The position numbers and the translations under genes are program-made. 64,000 bases of DNA from CAKZLS01 sp963771545 (GTDB taxonomy: Bacteria; Pseudomonadota; Alphaproteobacteria; Rhodospirillales; Defluviicoccaceae), in assembly GCA_963771545.1 (NCBI GenBank), contig CAVYTX010000004.1, positions 475,768 to 539,767 of the forward strand, given 5' to 3'. The notes below the pieces were generated by a model. It was not told the origin of the DNA. It saw nothing but the letters and a program-made list of their open reading frames with translations, and did not search any database. Within the stretch, counting starts at the first letter, position 1. Every line of letters begins with the position of its first letter. Below are positions 45,592 through 55,505 of the stretch, one piece after another.

Positions 45592-45824
45592 CGCGACCGC
45601 AGCCCGTCACGCGTGGCCATGATGAGAGTGCGTAAAGTGGCCTTGTTGACGTTATCGCAGCGCATGATCGCTTCGGTCACGGGATCCTTCAGCAAGTCTT
45701 CCAACAAAGGCTCCGTGCCGCCATTCGAATAGGGGTCAATTCTTTTTGGCCGCCGCCGGGGCATGCGCGTCAGACTGGGTATACTCCTCTGCTTTAGCCC
45801 GTGGTCAGCCTTCAAACCGAACAT
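45588..45824 (-). CDS. Small hypothetical protein, 78 residues
   Basis: ATG 45824 is preceded by a strong ribosome-binding site (AGGGAGGATGCG). The C-terminal part PLLEDLLKDPVTEAIMRCDN then VNKATLRTLIMATRDGLRSR looks like a compact helical bundle. I think similar short proteins occur in alphaproteobacteria, but I cannot name a family. An internal ATG at 45764 (MPRRRPKRIDPYSNGG) has a poorer site. Confidence 0.55.
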   Translation of the reverse strand: MFGLKADHGLKQRSIPSLTRMPRRRPKRIDPYSNGGTEPLLEDLLKDPVTEAIMRCDNVNKATLRTLIMATRDGLRSR

Positions 45825-46111
45825 CGCATCCTCCCTAGCAACATCGATGAACCTTGACAGTGATGGCCAGCGCGCTCGCTACGAACTCGCCCAACCATCG
45901 CGCAGACGCCTCATGTTCTTACTTGTGATGGCTAAGTCTTTTGTTTTCTTGGACGTTTAGCGAAATCCGTGTGTTCGTCGCCGTCCCCTTTTCAATCCGT
46001 CTTGGGCCTGGGTCACACAATTATCCCCATTGAGGGCATTATAGCATTCGCTATCGCGAAAACAAGCGGAATGGTAGAATGATTCGGGACCGGAAACACT
46101 TTTGAAGAGTT
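45825..46111. other. Intergenic region, small gene / DUF1223 gene
   Basis: 287 bases that must include the promoter of the 78-residue gene. One 65-codon frame on the plus strand (45763-45960) overlaps the small gene and has no family resemblance. No terminator hairpin, repeat or RNA gene is evident. Confidence 0.4.
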
Positions 46112-46840
46112 TTAATTCGCGTTCGACATGAGACGCGCGGCGCCTAGAATGCGGCCGCCGTCTTGTGCCTGGACAATGACGGCGCAGCCATCACCCCCGC
46201 CGCCCGCGGCGGACGGTGGGGCGGGTAAGGTTATGGAGAAAGGCTCGCCGTTCCAGGAGCCGACGCGGGTGAAGCTTCGTACCACATTGAAGGTCCGCGA
46301 CTCCCGGCCGCGGTTCTCACCGGCGCCGACTGGCGTCACATGCTCTCCTTCAAACAGCGCCAGCCACACGGCCGCTTCTTCCCTGCGGGGCGCGGCTCCG
46401 ATGGAGACGACCATTCCGCCGCCGTCGTTGCGTTCGATGGTCACGGACACGGGGTTGTCCGGCCGGGCGCGGGCGATCTGGTCCAGCACCTCCCGCCGGT
46501 GGGAGCCGGTAACCTGGTAGGCGCCCTGGACGACCACTTGCGGCGTGTAGACGTACCGCAAGCCCAGATCCCGGGCATAGGCGCGCTGACGCTCGGTGTT
46601 GGCGGGCTGGGCGAGCGTGTCCTTCCAGCCGAGGTAATCCCAATAGTCCACGTGGAGGGAGAGCGCCAGGATGTCGTCGCGCCCGGCCAGCTCACCGATC
46701 AGTGCATCGGCGGGCGGGCACGACGAACAGCCCTGGGAGGTGAACAACTCCACGACCGTCAGCGGCGGTTCAGCCGCCGAGGGGGCGGCGAGCAGGGCGA
46801 CGGCAGCCGCGAGCAGGGTGCGCTTGACCGCGTTCAGCAT
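46112..46840 (-). CDS. DUF1223 secreted thioredoxin-like protein
   Basis: 242 residues. Signal peptide (LLAAAVALLAAPSAAE) followed by the DUF1223 core: VVELFTSQGCSSCPPADALI with the CSSC pair, LALSLHVDYWDYLGWKDTLA, RYVYTPQVVVQGAYQVTGS. Periplasmic; family function unknown, though the thiol pair suggests a redox role. Downstream of aconitase on the same strand. Confidence 0.92.
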   Translation of the reverse strand: MLNAVKRTLLAAAVALLAAPSAAEPPLTVVELFTSQGCSSCPPADALIGELAGRDDILALSLHVDYWDYLGWKDTLAQPANTERQRAYARDLGLRYVYTPQVVVQGAYQVTGSHRREVLDQIARARPDNPVSVTIERNDGGGMVVSIGAAPRREEAAVWLALFEGEHVTPVGAGENRGRESRTFNVVRSFTRVGSWNGEPFSITLPAPPSAAGGGGDGCAVIVQAQDGGRILGAARLMSNAN

Positions 46841-46911
46841 GGCTCACAGATAGCGAGCGCCGGCGGATGCGGCCAATCACATGCCGGTGATGACCACCAG
46901 TGTTTACCCGG

Positions 46912-49650
<2,739 letters not shown>

Positions 49651-49790
49651 GATCTCTCTCCTCCGGAGGGCACGGACTAGTTGGTTCTCAAGCACACTTC
49701 GCCGAACCTGTCCAGTCCCGTAACAAATAGATGGGGCGCCGGAGGCCTTTGCGCACGATCCGAATTCATGCGAACATTGACCACTCTGTC

Positions 49791-50255
49791 ATGGCCTCGA
49801 GAGCCCCGACCGTGAGCACCCATAGAGACAGCCGGATCATTCAGGCCCCGCGGGAGCGGATCTTCGATCTGGTCGCCGACGTGGAGCGCTATCCGGAGTT
49901 CCTACCGCTGTGGCTGGACGCCCGCGTCTACCGCCATCGCGACGAGACCACCTACTACACCGAGCAGGAAGTGGGACTCGGTCTGCTCCACCAACGGTTC
50001 CGCACCAAAACGGTGATGACCCGGCCCGGCGCCATCGAGGTCACCTCCCGCGACGGCCTGTTCCGCGACTTCAGGATCCTCTGGACCTTTACCGAAGCCG
50101 GGACCGCCGGCGAACCGGCGTGCCGCGCGGACATCGCCCTCACCTGGCGGGTGCGCTCGCGGCTGATGCAGGGCGCCATCGATCTGGTCCTGCCGGAGAC
50201 GGCGCGCTCCATGGTCCGTGCCTTCGACCGCCGCGCCCGCCAAACCGCCGCCTGA
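49791..50255 (+). CDS. RatA/Coq10-type START-domain protein
   Basis: 154 residues from ATG 49791; GTG 49812 also possible. Compact START/SRPBCC fold: STHRDSRIIQAPRERIFDLV, VERYPEFLPLWLDARVY, VGLGLLHQRFRTKTVMTRPG and the C-terminal RARRA-like FDRRARQ. In bacteria usually annotated as RatA toxin, but in alphaproteobacteria the Coq10-like ubiquinone-binding role is more likely. Divergent from aconitase, 140 bases. Confidence 0.88.
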   Translation: MASRAPTVSTHRDSRIIQAPRERIFDLVADVERYPEFLPLWLDARVYRHRDETTYYTEQEVGLGLLHQRFRTKTVMTRPGAIEVTSRDGLFRDFRILWTFTEAGTAGEPACRADIALTWRVRSRLMQGAIDLVLPETARSMVRAFDRRARQTAA

Positions 50256-50860
50256 AACCGCGACCCCGCGCCCAGCCGGCATGACGACACGTGTCGTCAA
50301 AAAAACCCGCAAAATGACGACATTCTTTGCGAAAAAGACGACATTCGACGACTTGACATTTGCTAAGCTATTGATTTCCTTGGCTCGAAATAAAAAGGCC
50401 TAAAATGTCGTCATTTGTCATCATTTGTCGTCAAAAAAGTTTGGTCCCCTTTGATATCATTAACACATTAGAGCCAGCTTATTCTCGCTCCGTAACGACG
50501 TAAGTATTTGATATCAAACAAAACACGCCGTTGCGGCGCCGGATCGTTCTGCTTTCGATGTCGTCATTTGTCGTCATACTGGACCGTCCGTTCCAGGTAA
50601 CCATCCCGCCCTGTCGCGGCCTTGAACAGAATAGGAACATAATCCGACGAAACCCATTCGTCAAGCCGATCGGCATATCGCAGCTACGGTCTCCCTTGCT
50701 CCGCGTCCCGCATTGGCGCACCGGGAGCGCCGCTTCATGGTTTAGGAGTTGAGGGGCGGATTAACGCCAGTGTAACCGGCCGGACGTACTATTCTCACGG
50801 GTTGCGTGCGCGGGCATGACGTACGTGGCGGGGCAATGGACATTGGATTGCGAAGGAACC
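50256..50860. other. Gene-poor, AT-richer intergenic region
   Basis: 605 bases between the RatA-like gene and the next credible gene. Besides the octamer array I see only short open frames that begin inside the repeats, for example a 40-codon lysine-rich frame at 50281-50403 and an 80-codon minus frame at 50479-50721. They have no ribosome sites or recognisable families. Base composition differs from both flanks. Confidence 0.5.
50281..50576. repeat. Array of the 8-bp motif TGTCGTCA / TGACGACA
   Basis: Within 300 bases of non-coding DNA the octamer or a one-base variant appears at least eight times. 50282-50299 is a perfect 18-base palindrome (TGACGACACGTGTCGTCA). Single copies lie at 50315-50322 and, partly, 50337-50343. 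Three tandem units with 10-base period lie at 50406-50433 (middle one TGTCATCA), and two more with the same period at 50559-50576. A helical-turn spacing fits an operator array for a cooperative DNA-binding protein. Two TTTGATATCA sites (50450s and 50507-50516) lie between. No plasmid replication gene is near. Confidence 0.65.
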
Positions 50861-51325
50861 ATGAGACTTCTCCGAATGAGCTTGCTGACCATACTCTTGG
50901 TTCCAATGTGTCTGACATCCGTCTACCTCGTTTGGAAGTGGACCGAAGATTCTCAGTATGCGCGCGAGGTCTTTGACGACAAGGTCGAGATCGTCAGGAT
51001 CGTCGCGACAAAACGCTGGCATCACTTGAGCGACGACTGGATTGCCTGCAGCTTTGCCGCCGTTGAATTCTCGGAAAATACCGCGGCAATACTCCGAGAA
51101 GCCGGACCGAAAGCGCTTATCAGAAAAGGTTGGCGCCGTGGGGGTCAGGAGCGGTGGGATGTGGACTGGCAGCCGACACCGGCGGGGCAATCGACCGAGT
51201 ACCGCCTCGGGGATCCGCTCTACGCGTGTCTTAAATATTTTCCGGAGGGCGATGCCGCCTTGATAAAGGACGACCTCAAAACCGAAGGCTCTTGGTATTC
51301 CCGGCGTGGGGAAGTGGCCACTTAG
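50861..51325 (+). CDS. Unknown membrane-anchored small protein
   Basis: 154 residues from ATG 50861, preceded by AAGGA. One N-terminal hydrophobic segment (LLTILLVPMCLTSVYLVWKW) with the rest probably periplasmic, containing two cysteines (ACSFAAVEF, YACLKYF) and several tryptophans. I recognise no family. It lies in the acquired-looking patch between the octamer array and the transposase-like remnant. Confidence 0.5.
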   Translation: MRLLRMSLLTILLVPMCLTSVYLVWKWTEDSQYAREVFDDKVEIVRIVATKRWHHLSDDWIACSFAAVEFSENTAAILREAGPKALIRKGWRRGGQERWDVDWQPTPAGQSTEYRLGDPLYACLKYFPEGDAALIKDDLKTEGSWYSRRGEVAT

Positions 51326-51712
51326 TCTATCGGCGAAAACCCGAATCGCCGCTACACTTCGGTTTGGAGATTGAGGGCGTTCAATACCGAGTCATTGTAA
51401 TGGAACAAGTCCGGGAAATAGGGGACGGGAAATAGGAGACGTTACCCAATACCACAGAAAAACCTACCGACTGAACGTCGTTCAGATGGACTCGGCGTCC
51501 ATACCGTCGGCGATGAAACGCTAGTAGCGCCGGACAGCGATAGCCCGGTCACCCGCGAAATGCGCCAGCAGAGCTTCGGTACCGCGCTCGTCTGGTAAGA
51601 CGGCCTTAACTCAGAGTGCATACAATCCAGCTTTCCTACAAACGTTTTGCCACCCAGTCTTGTGGCGGTTCCCGTCGCACTGTCGACCAAACAAACGATT
51701 GGAGACGCGAAG
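51326..51712. other. Intergenic region with decayed coding remnants
   Basis: 387 bases without an intact gene. It holds the possible transposase remnant described separately (51482-51604, minus strand). The 51442-51723 minus-strand frame is out of register with that remnant and looks like a shadow. GGAGACGCG just before 51713 is the ribosome site of the nuclease gene. Confidence 0.45.
51482..51604 (-). pseudogene. Possible C-terminal remnant of a RAYT/IS200-like transposase
   Basis: Reverse-strand translation gives RGTEALLAHFAGDRAIAVRR, Y, stop, RFIADGMDAESI, stop. The pattern LLxxFxxDRxxAxRxYxRF(V/I)xxG resembles the end of REP-associated tyrosine transposases. Two in-frame stops and the lack of the catalytic region mean it is dead if real. 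Identification rests on memory of the family pattern only. Confidence 0.3.
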
Positions 51713-52519
51713 ATGAAGTCCACCTTCCAGCACTGGCTCGAGCAAGGGAATCGCGAGAAAAGAACCGTTCAAACACGGTTGAGTCATGCCAAACGGGTCG
51801 AAGAATTCTATGGAAATCTTGACGAGCACTATGATCAAGATCAGCTTCGGAACGTTATCGATGAGTTAAAATACTCAGCGGAAGACGAGCGTCGCAACAG
51901 ATCAAACCCATCAAAGCTCCCGATCAATGGTAACATTCGTAACAATCTAGCTTCTTACAAAAATGCAACGGAACTGTATTGCACATTCCGGAGGGACACT
52001 GCGGACGGAGAGGAGTTTATGGAATCTTCGGTTGTGCCAAGTGCGGATTTGGAAGAAGTTTTGAATGAGCGCGGTCAACTTGTCGGGTTGGAACGAGATT
52101 TACAAGCGGCGTTGCGTCTATCCATCGAGCAACTCGAACCGGGACTGGAAATCATTGATGATGGGGCGGAGCGTTCGGTTTCGTCCGGGTTTATCGACAT
52201 TACCGCAAGAGACGCGAACGGCTCGATCGTCGTCATTGAACTCAAGACTGGAACCGCGAGGCAGAAAGCGGTTGCTCAGGTGCTGAGTTATATGGGCGAC
52301 GTCGCGGATGAGGAACCTGACGCGGATGTTCGTGGGATCCTTGTTGCCGGTTACTTTGACAGCAAAACCCGCGCCGCCGCGCGAATAGTGCCGACACTTT
52401 CGCTTTGGGCATACAGGATGAATTTTGAGTTTAAAAATGCCGGAGAAACGTTGCACCGCCAAGCACAGCCTCCCCAGGAGCCGCCCGACAGGCGCCACGG
52501 GGCAAGTGTACTGTTCTAG
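51713..52519 (+). CDS. NucS/DUF91-like PD-(D/E)xK nuclease
   Basis: 268 residues from ATG 51713 with GGAGACGCGAAG upstream. The C-terminal part is a NucS-type nuclease core: SSGFIDITARDANGSIVVIE then LKTGTARQKAVAQVLSYMGD, with acidic residues and the E-x-K motif (VIELK). The N-terminal ~125 residues (MKSTFQHWLEQGNREKRTVQ ... NNLASYKNATELYCTF) resemble a helical integrase-type SAM-like domain. Codon use is less GC-biased than flanking genes, suggesting transfer. Could belong to a defence or mobile system; no partner gene is apparent. Confidence 0.75.
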   Translation: MKSTFQHWLEQGNREKRTVQTRLSHAKRVEEFYGNLDEHYDQDQLRNVIDELKYSAEDERRNRSNPSKLPINGNIRNNLASYKNATELYCTFRRDTADGEEFMESSVVPSADLEEVLNERGQLVGLERDLQAALRLSIEQLEPGLEIIDDGAERSVSSGFIDITARDANGSIVVIELKTGTARQKAVAQVLSYMGDVADEEPDADVRGILVAGYFDSKTRAAARIVPTLSLWAYRMNFEFKNAGETLHRQAQPPQEPPDRRHGASVLF

Positions 52520-52523
52520 CACA

Positions 52524-52798
52524 CCAGTCTTTCGCGCGGCGCGGACGATGCGGGCGCTCGTGGTGGAAAAGCCGGCACGGTTATTCTCACCAACGAGATG
52601 GGTGAGACCTCCGACGGAAAATTCATTAGTCCGACACTGCTGTGGACCGCCGGCTATGGTCGCCATGCCTTCGTCATCGACAGCGGAAACACCTTGATGT
52701 GGCGGCATACACCCGTCTGCGATGTGGCGGCATACACACGTCTGCTGGGTTCGCCAAAGCTAAGGATCTGGCGGATACGGTATAGCCGACGCGAATAG
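52524..52798 (+). pseudogene. Unrecognised coding fragment after the nuclease
   Basis: The nuclease frame stays open after its stop: GKAGTVILTNEMGETSDGKF then ISPTLLWTAGYGRHAFVIDS, GNTLMWRHTPV. It has the look of a beta-propeller or lipoprotein segment, but there is no good start and it runs into the tandem repeat. Likely a truncated remnant; possibly translated by read-through. Confidence 0.25.
52696..52745. repeat. 25-bp tandem duplication
   Basis: Two adjacent 25-base units (52696-52720 and 52721-52745), each GATGTGGCGGCATACAC-x-CGTCTGC, one mismatch. Sits at the right edge of the acquired-looking patch, next to the membrane-protein stop. Confidence 0.85.
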
Positions 52799-54373
52799 AA
52801 GCAGCAGCAGGTGCTTGACCTGACGGGGCGATTGCTTGGTGGCCAGCACCATCCGGAGCGTCGCCTCACCCGTTCTCAGGTTTGGGGACTCGGGTGACAG
52901 GGCCGCCCACATGCCCGGGAGCATGCGCTCCAGTAGGACGCGGTCGGTTGTTTGGTCGATCACCACGACGATGCGGTCGAGGGGAACGATATCGAGCAGT
53001 TGCTGCAATTCGTACGCGCATCCCTGGTTGGTTTCGGCGAAACTTCGGAGGTCCATGAGCACGGCGTCGCTCCGGTGCGCCAATGCGCGCATGGTCGGCT
53101 GCCAGGTGTCGGCGTGGCAGAAGAACTCGTTGACGCGGTAGCGGCCGTCGGGATCGGAGCGGGCGTCCATTTGATCGATGCGTTGGGCCAAGTCGTCCGG
53201 GTTCTTGACGAAAGATCGGGACAGGCGGCCGCCGAGAAAGTCGAAGAATTCGTGCGGCTCGACGTAGCTGGTGGCCAGGTCCGGGGCCGATATCAGGGTC
53301 ACCGGTCCGGCGTAGCGCCACTTGTGGCCGAGTTCGTCCAGCAACCGCTCGCTGCGTTCGCGAAAACCGAACACGCGCAAGAGCAGGAGGGTAATGCCTC
53401 GCTCTTCGCCCATTGGGCCAATCAACCTGAAGCCGATCCACAAAACACCCTTGTAGGCGAAAAACGCGCCGAGGACGAGCACGGCCCGGGGACCGGCGCT
53501 GGCGGAGAAGTTGAGGATTTCCCACAACGTGACCAGGAGCCACCAGGCGTCGAGCATCAAGCCGAGATCGCTGGTTTTCTTGCGCCGGTAACGGTGCGCG
53601 GCGCCGCGATGCACCAGCCACAGCAGCGCCACGAGCGCGGCGGCGACGATGGCGTAGCCGCCGATGAACTGGTTGGCGGCGAAGGTGAAGCTGATGCTGA
53701 TGCCCGTCACCGCCAAGAAGGTCGCGGCCAGGACGAAGGGACCGACGGCGCGGAGCCGGCGGTTGCTGACGGTGAGAATAAGCGCGGTGGGAACACCCAT
53801 GAAGGTGCCCCACAGGACGAGCAGTTCGACCGGTGTGACGGGAGAGATGATCAAGGCCACGACGAAGTAGCCGAGAATGCCGGCGACACGGAGGCGGGGG
53901 CTGCCGACGGCCACGAAAAACACGGTGGGGACAATGGGCCAGGCCAGCACGAACCATACGAACAGCGTCCGGATTGGCAGAAATTCGTGATTGTCGAACA
54001 CGAACAAGAGAACCGTGGCGACGGCGGCATGGACCGTGCCCCCCACCGCATACACGCCGGCGGCCCGCCACGCGGCGCGCCGGGCGCGGGCCAAGCGCGC
54101 CGAAGCCCGCGGGTCGGCCGCGCCGCCGGCGTCGTCGGACAGCACCTGGAAGGTTAGCGGGCGCGGCGGGGCCGCCGCTGGCGGTACGGGGATGGCGCCC
54201 GGCGGAACGGCCCCGTCTCCGGCCGCCGCCTGCATGGACCGCAGCACCGCGCGCCGATACCGCGACAGCAGCAAAAAGGATAAGACGAAGGTAATGGGAA
54301 GCGTAACCAGGCCGAAGAACAGCAAGGCTCCGATCGGATCGCCCCCGAAAACGATATGAGCGTGCGCGGTCAC
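52760..54373 (-). CDS. Multi-pass membrane protein with cytosolic TIR-like domain
   Basis: 537 residues. About eight to nine hydrophobic segments (e.g. 13-36, 104-126, 132-157, 161-200, 210-254, 298-319) with a proline/alanine-rich loop at 50-75. After LLLLRVFGFRERSERLLDEL comes a Rossmann-like domain (~355-520): GPVTLISAPDLATSYVEPHE, SDAVLMDLRSFAETNQG, CAYELQQLL with Glu455, then DRIVVVIDQTTD. The beta-strand / NQGCAYEL / strand order resembles a TIR domain, where a Glu in that helix is catalytic. Function unknown; an effector or sensor role is speculation. Its start is divergent from miaA. Confidence 0.7.
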   Translation of the reverse strand: MTAHAHIVFGGDPIGALLFFGLVTLPITFVLSFLLLSRYRRAVLRSMQAAAGDGAVPPGAIPVPPAAAPPRPLTFQVLSDDAGGAADPRASARLARARRAAWRAAGVYAVGGTVHAAVATVLLFVFDNHEFLPIRTLFVWFVLAWPIVPTVFFVAVGSPRLRVAGILGYFVVALIISPVTPVELLVLWGTFMGVPTALILTVSNRRLRAVGPFVLAATFLAVTGISISFTFAANQFIGGYAIVAAALVALLWLVHRGAAHRYRRKKTSDLGLMLDAWWLLVTLWEILNFSASAGPRAVLVLGAFFAYKGVLWIGFRLIGPMGEERGITLLLLRVFGFRERSERLLDELGHKWRYAGPVTLISAPDLATSYVEPHEFFDFLGGRLSRSFVKNPDDLAQRIDQMDARSDPDGRYRVNEFFCHADTWQPTMRALAHRSDAVLMDLRSFAETNQGCAYELQQLLDIVPLDRIVVVIDQTTDRVLLERMLPGMWAALSPESPNLRTGEATLRMVLATKQSPRQVKHLLLLLFASAIPYPPDP

Positions 54374-54422
54374 CTTCCCTCGCGTGACTAAAAAAGTGAT
54401 ACTTTATGGTGTGCCTGAAATC

Positions 54423-55391
54423 ATGTCCGATACCATGACCGACCAAGCGAACAAACCGGTTCTGATTATCGCCGGGCCCACGGGCAGCGGCAAGTCGGCG
54501 CTGGCCATGGACACGGCCGAGGAGTTCGGCGGCGTCGTCATCAACGCCGACAGCATGCAGGTCTATCGGGATCTGCGGGTGCTGACTTCGCGGCCGTCGA
54601 GCGAGGACGAGGCGCGCGCTCCGCACCGCCTGTACGGGGTCCTGCCGGTGGCAGTGCGTTGCTCGGCGGGGATTTGGTTGGATATGGCCCGGCGCGAGAT
54701 CGAGACGGCCTGGGCGGACATGCTGCTGCCCATCGTGGCCGGCGGGACCGGCCTCTATCTCAAGGCGCTGTCCGAGGGCCTCGCCCCGATTCCGGACATT
54801 CCCGACGCGGCGCGGGCCGAGGCGAGCGCCGAATATCTCCGCCTCGGCGGACCCGCGTTCCGCGATGAGTTGGCCAAGCTGGACCTGGAGACGGCGGCGC
54901 GCGTTCCGGCGAGCGACGGCCAGCGGCTGGTCCGCGCTTACGAGGTGGCGCTCGCCACCGGTCGGCCGCTGCCCGAGTGGCAACGCCAGCCGTCCGCCGT
55001 CCCCGCCCTGGCGGCCCGGTTCCAAACCCTGGTTCTCATGCCGCCCCGGGACCAACTCTACGCCGGTCTCGACGCCCGGTTCGACGCCATGCTGGCGAAC
55101 GGTGCGCTCGACGAGGTCAGGGCGTTGATGGAACTCGGGCTCGACCCAAAGCTGCCGGCGATGAAGGCGGTGGGGGTGCCGGAACTCACCCGTTATCTGC
55201 GGGGCGAGACGAGCCTGGAGGCGGCGGCGGCCGCGGCGAAACAGGCGACCCGCAACTATGCGAAGCGGCAAATGACGTGGCTGCGGCACCAATTGGGGGA
55301 GGCAATCGAGATGCATGAGCAATATTCGGAAAGGTTACAACGAAAGATCTTTTCAATTATTCGTCAAACGCTATTGACCCCACGGGCATGA
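54423..55391 (+). CDS. miaA: tRNA dimethylallyltransferase MiaA
   Basis: 322 residues from ATG 54423 (ATG 54435 and GTG 54384 are alternatives). Prenylates A37 of tRNAs reading U-initial codons. Motifs: LIIAGPTGSGKSALAMD (P-loop), INADSMQVYRDLRVLTSRPS, LPIVAGGTGLYLKAL, AMKAVGVPELTRYL and NYAKRQMTWLRH. Followed by a terminator hairpin. Confidence 0.95.
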   Translation: MSDTMTDQANKPVLIIAGPTGSGKSALAMDTAEEFGGVVINADSMQVYRDLRVLTSRPSSEDEARAPHRLYGVLPVAVRCSAGIWLDMARREIETAWADMLLPIVAGGTGLYLKALSEGLAPIPDIPDAARAEASAEYLRLGGPAFRDELAKLDLETAARVPASDGQRLVRAYEVALATGRPLPEWQRQPSAVPALAARFQTLVLMPPRDQLYAGLDARFDAMLANGALDEVRALMELGLDPKLPAMKAVGVPELTRYLRGETSLEAAAAAAKQATRNYAKRQMTWLRHQLGEAIEMHEQYSERLQRKIFSIIRQTLLTPRA

Positions 55392-55414
55392 CCGACTAGG
55401 TTCCCGCCGTCGTG

Positions 55415-55441
55415 GGCCCGGCCTTATGCCGGGCCATTTTG
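55415..55441 (+). terminator. Intrinsic terminator after miaA
   Basis: Perfect 8-base stem GGCCCGGC / GCCGGGCC with a 5-base loop, followed by ATTTTGT. It ends 65 bases before ilvI and separates miaA from the ilv operon; an attenuator role for ilvI is possible but no leader peptide is seen here. Confidence 0.75.
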
Positions 55442-55505
55442 TCATCCATCTGTATCCTCGCGCCGAGAGCGGCGAGTGTAGCGGCGTTAACCGGAGAGAA
55501 GACCC

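Noticed and set aside
50281..50403. 40-codon lysine-rich ORF starting in the octamer array
   Set aside because: Its start codons are produced by the repeat itself (ATGACGACA); no ribosome site or family.
50281..50576. CRISPR array
   Set aside because: Units are 8 bases with 2-base or irregular spacing; no 25-40 base repeats, spacers or cas genes.
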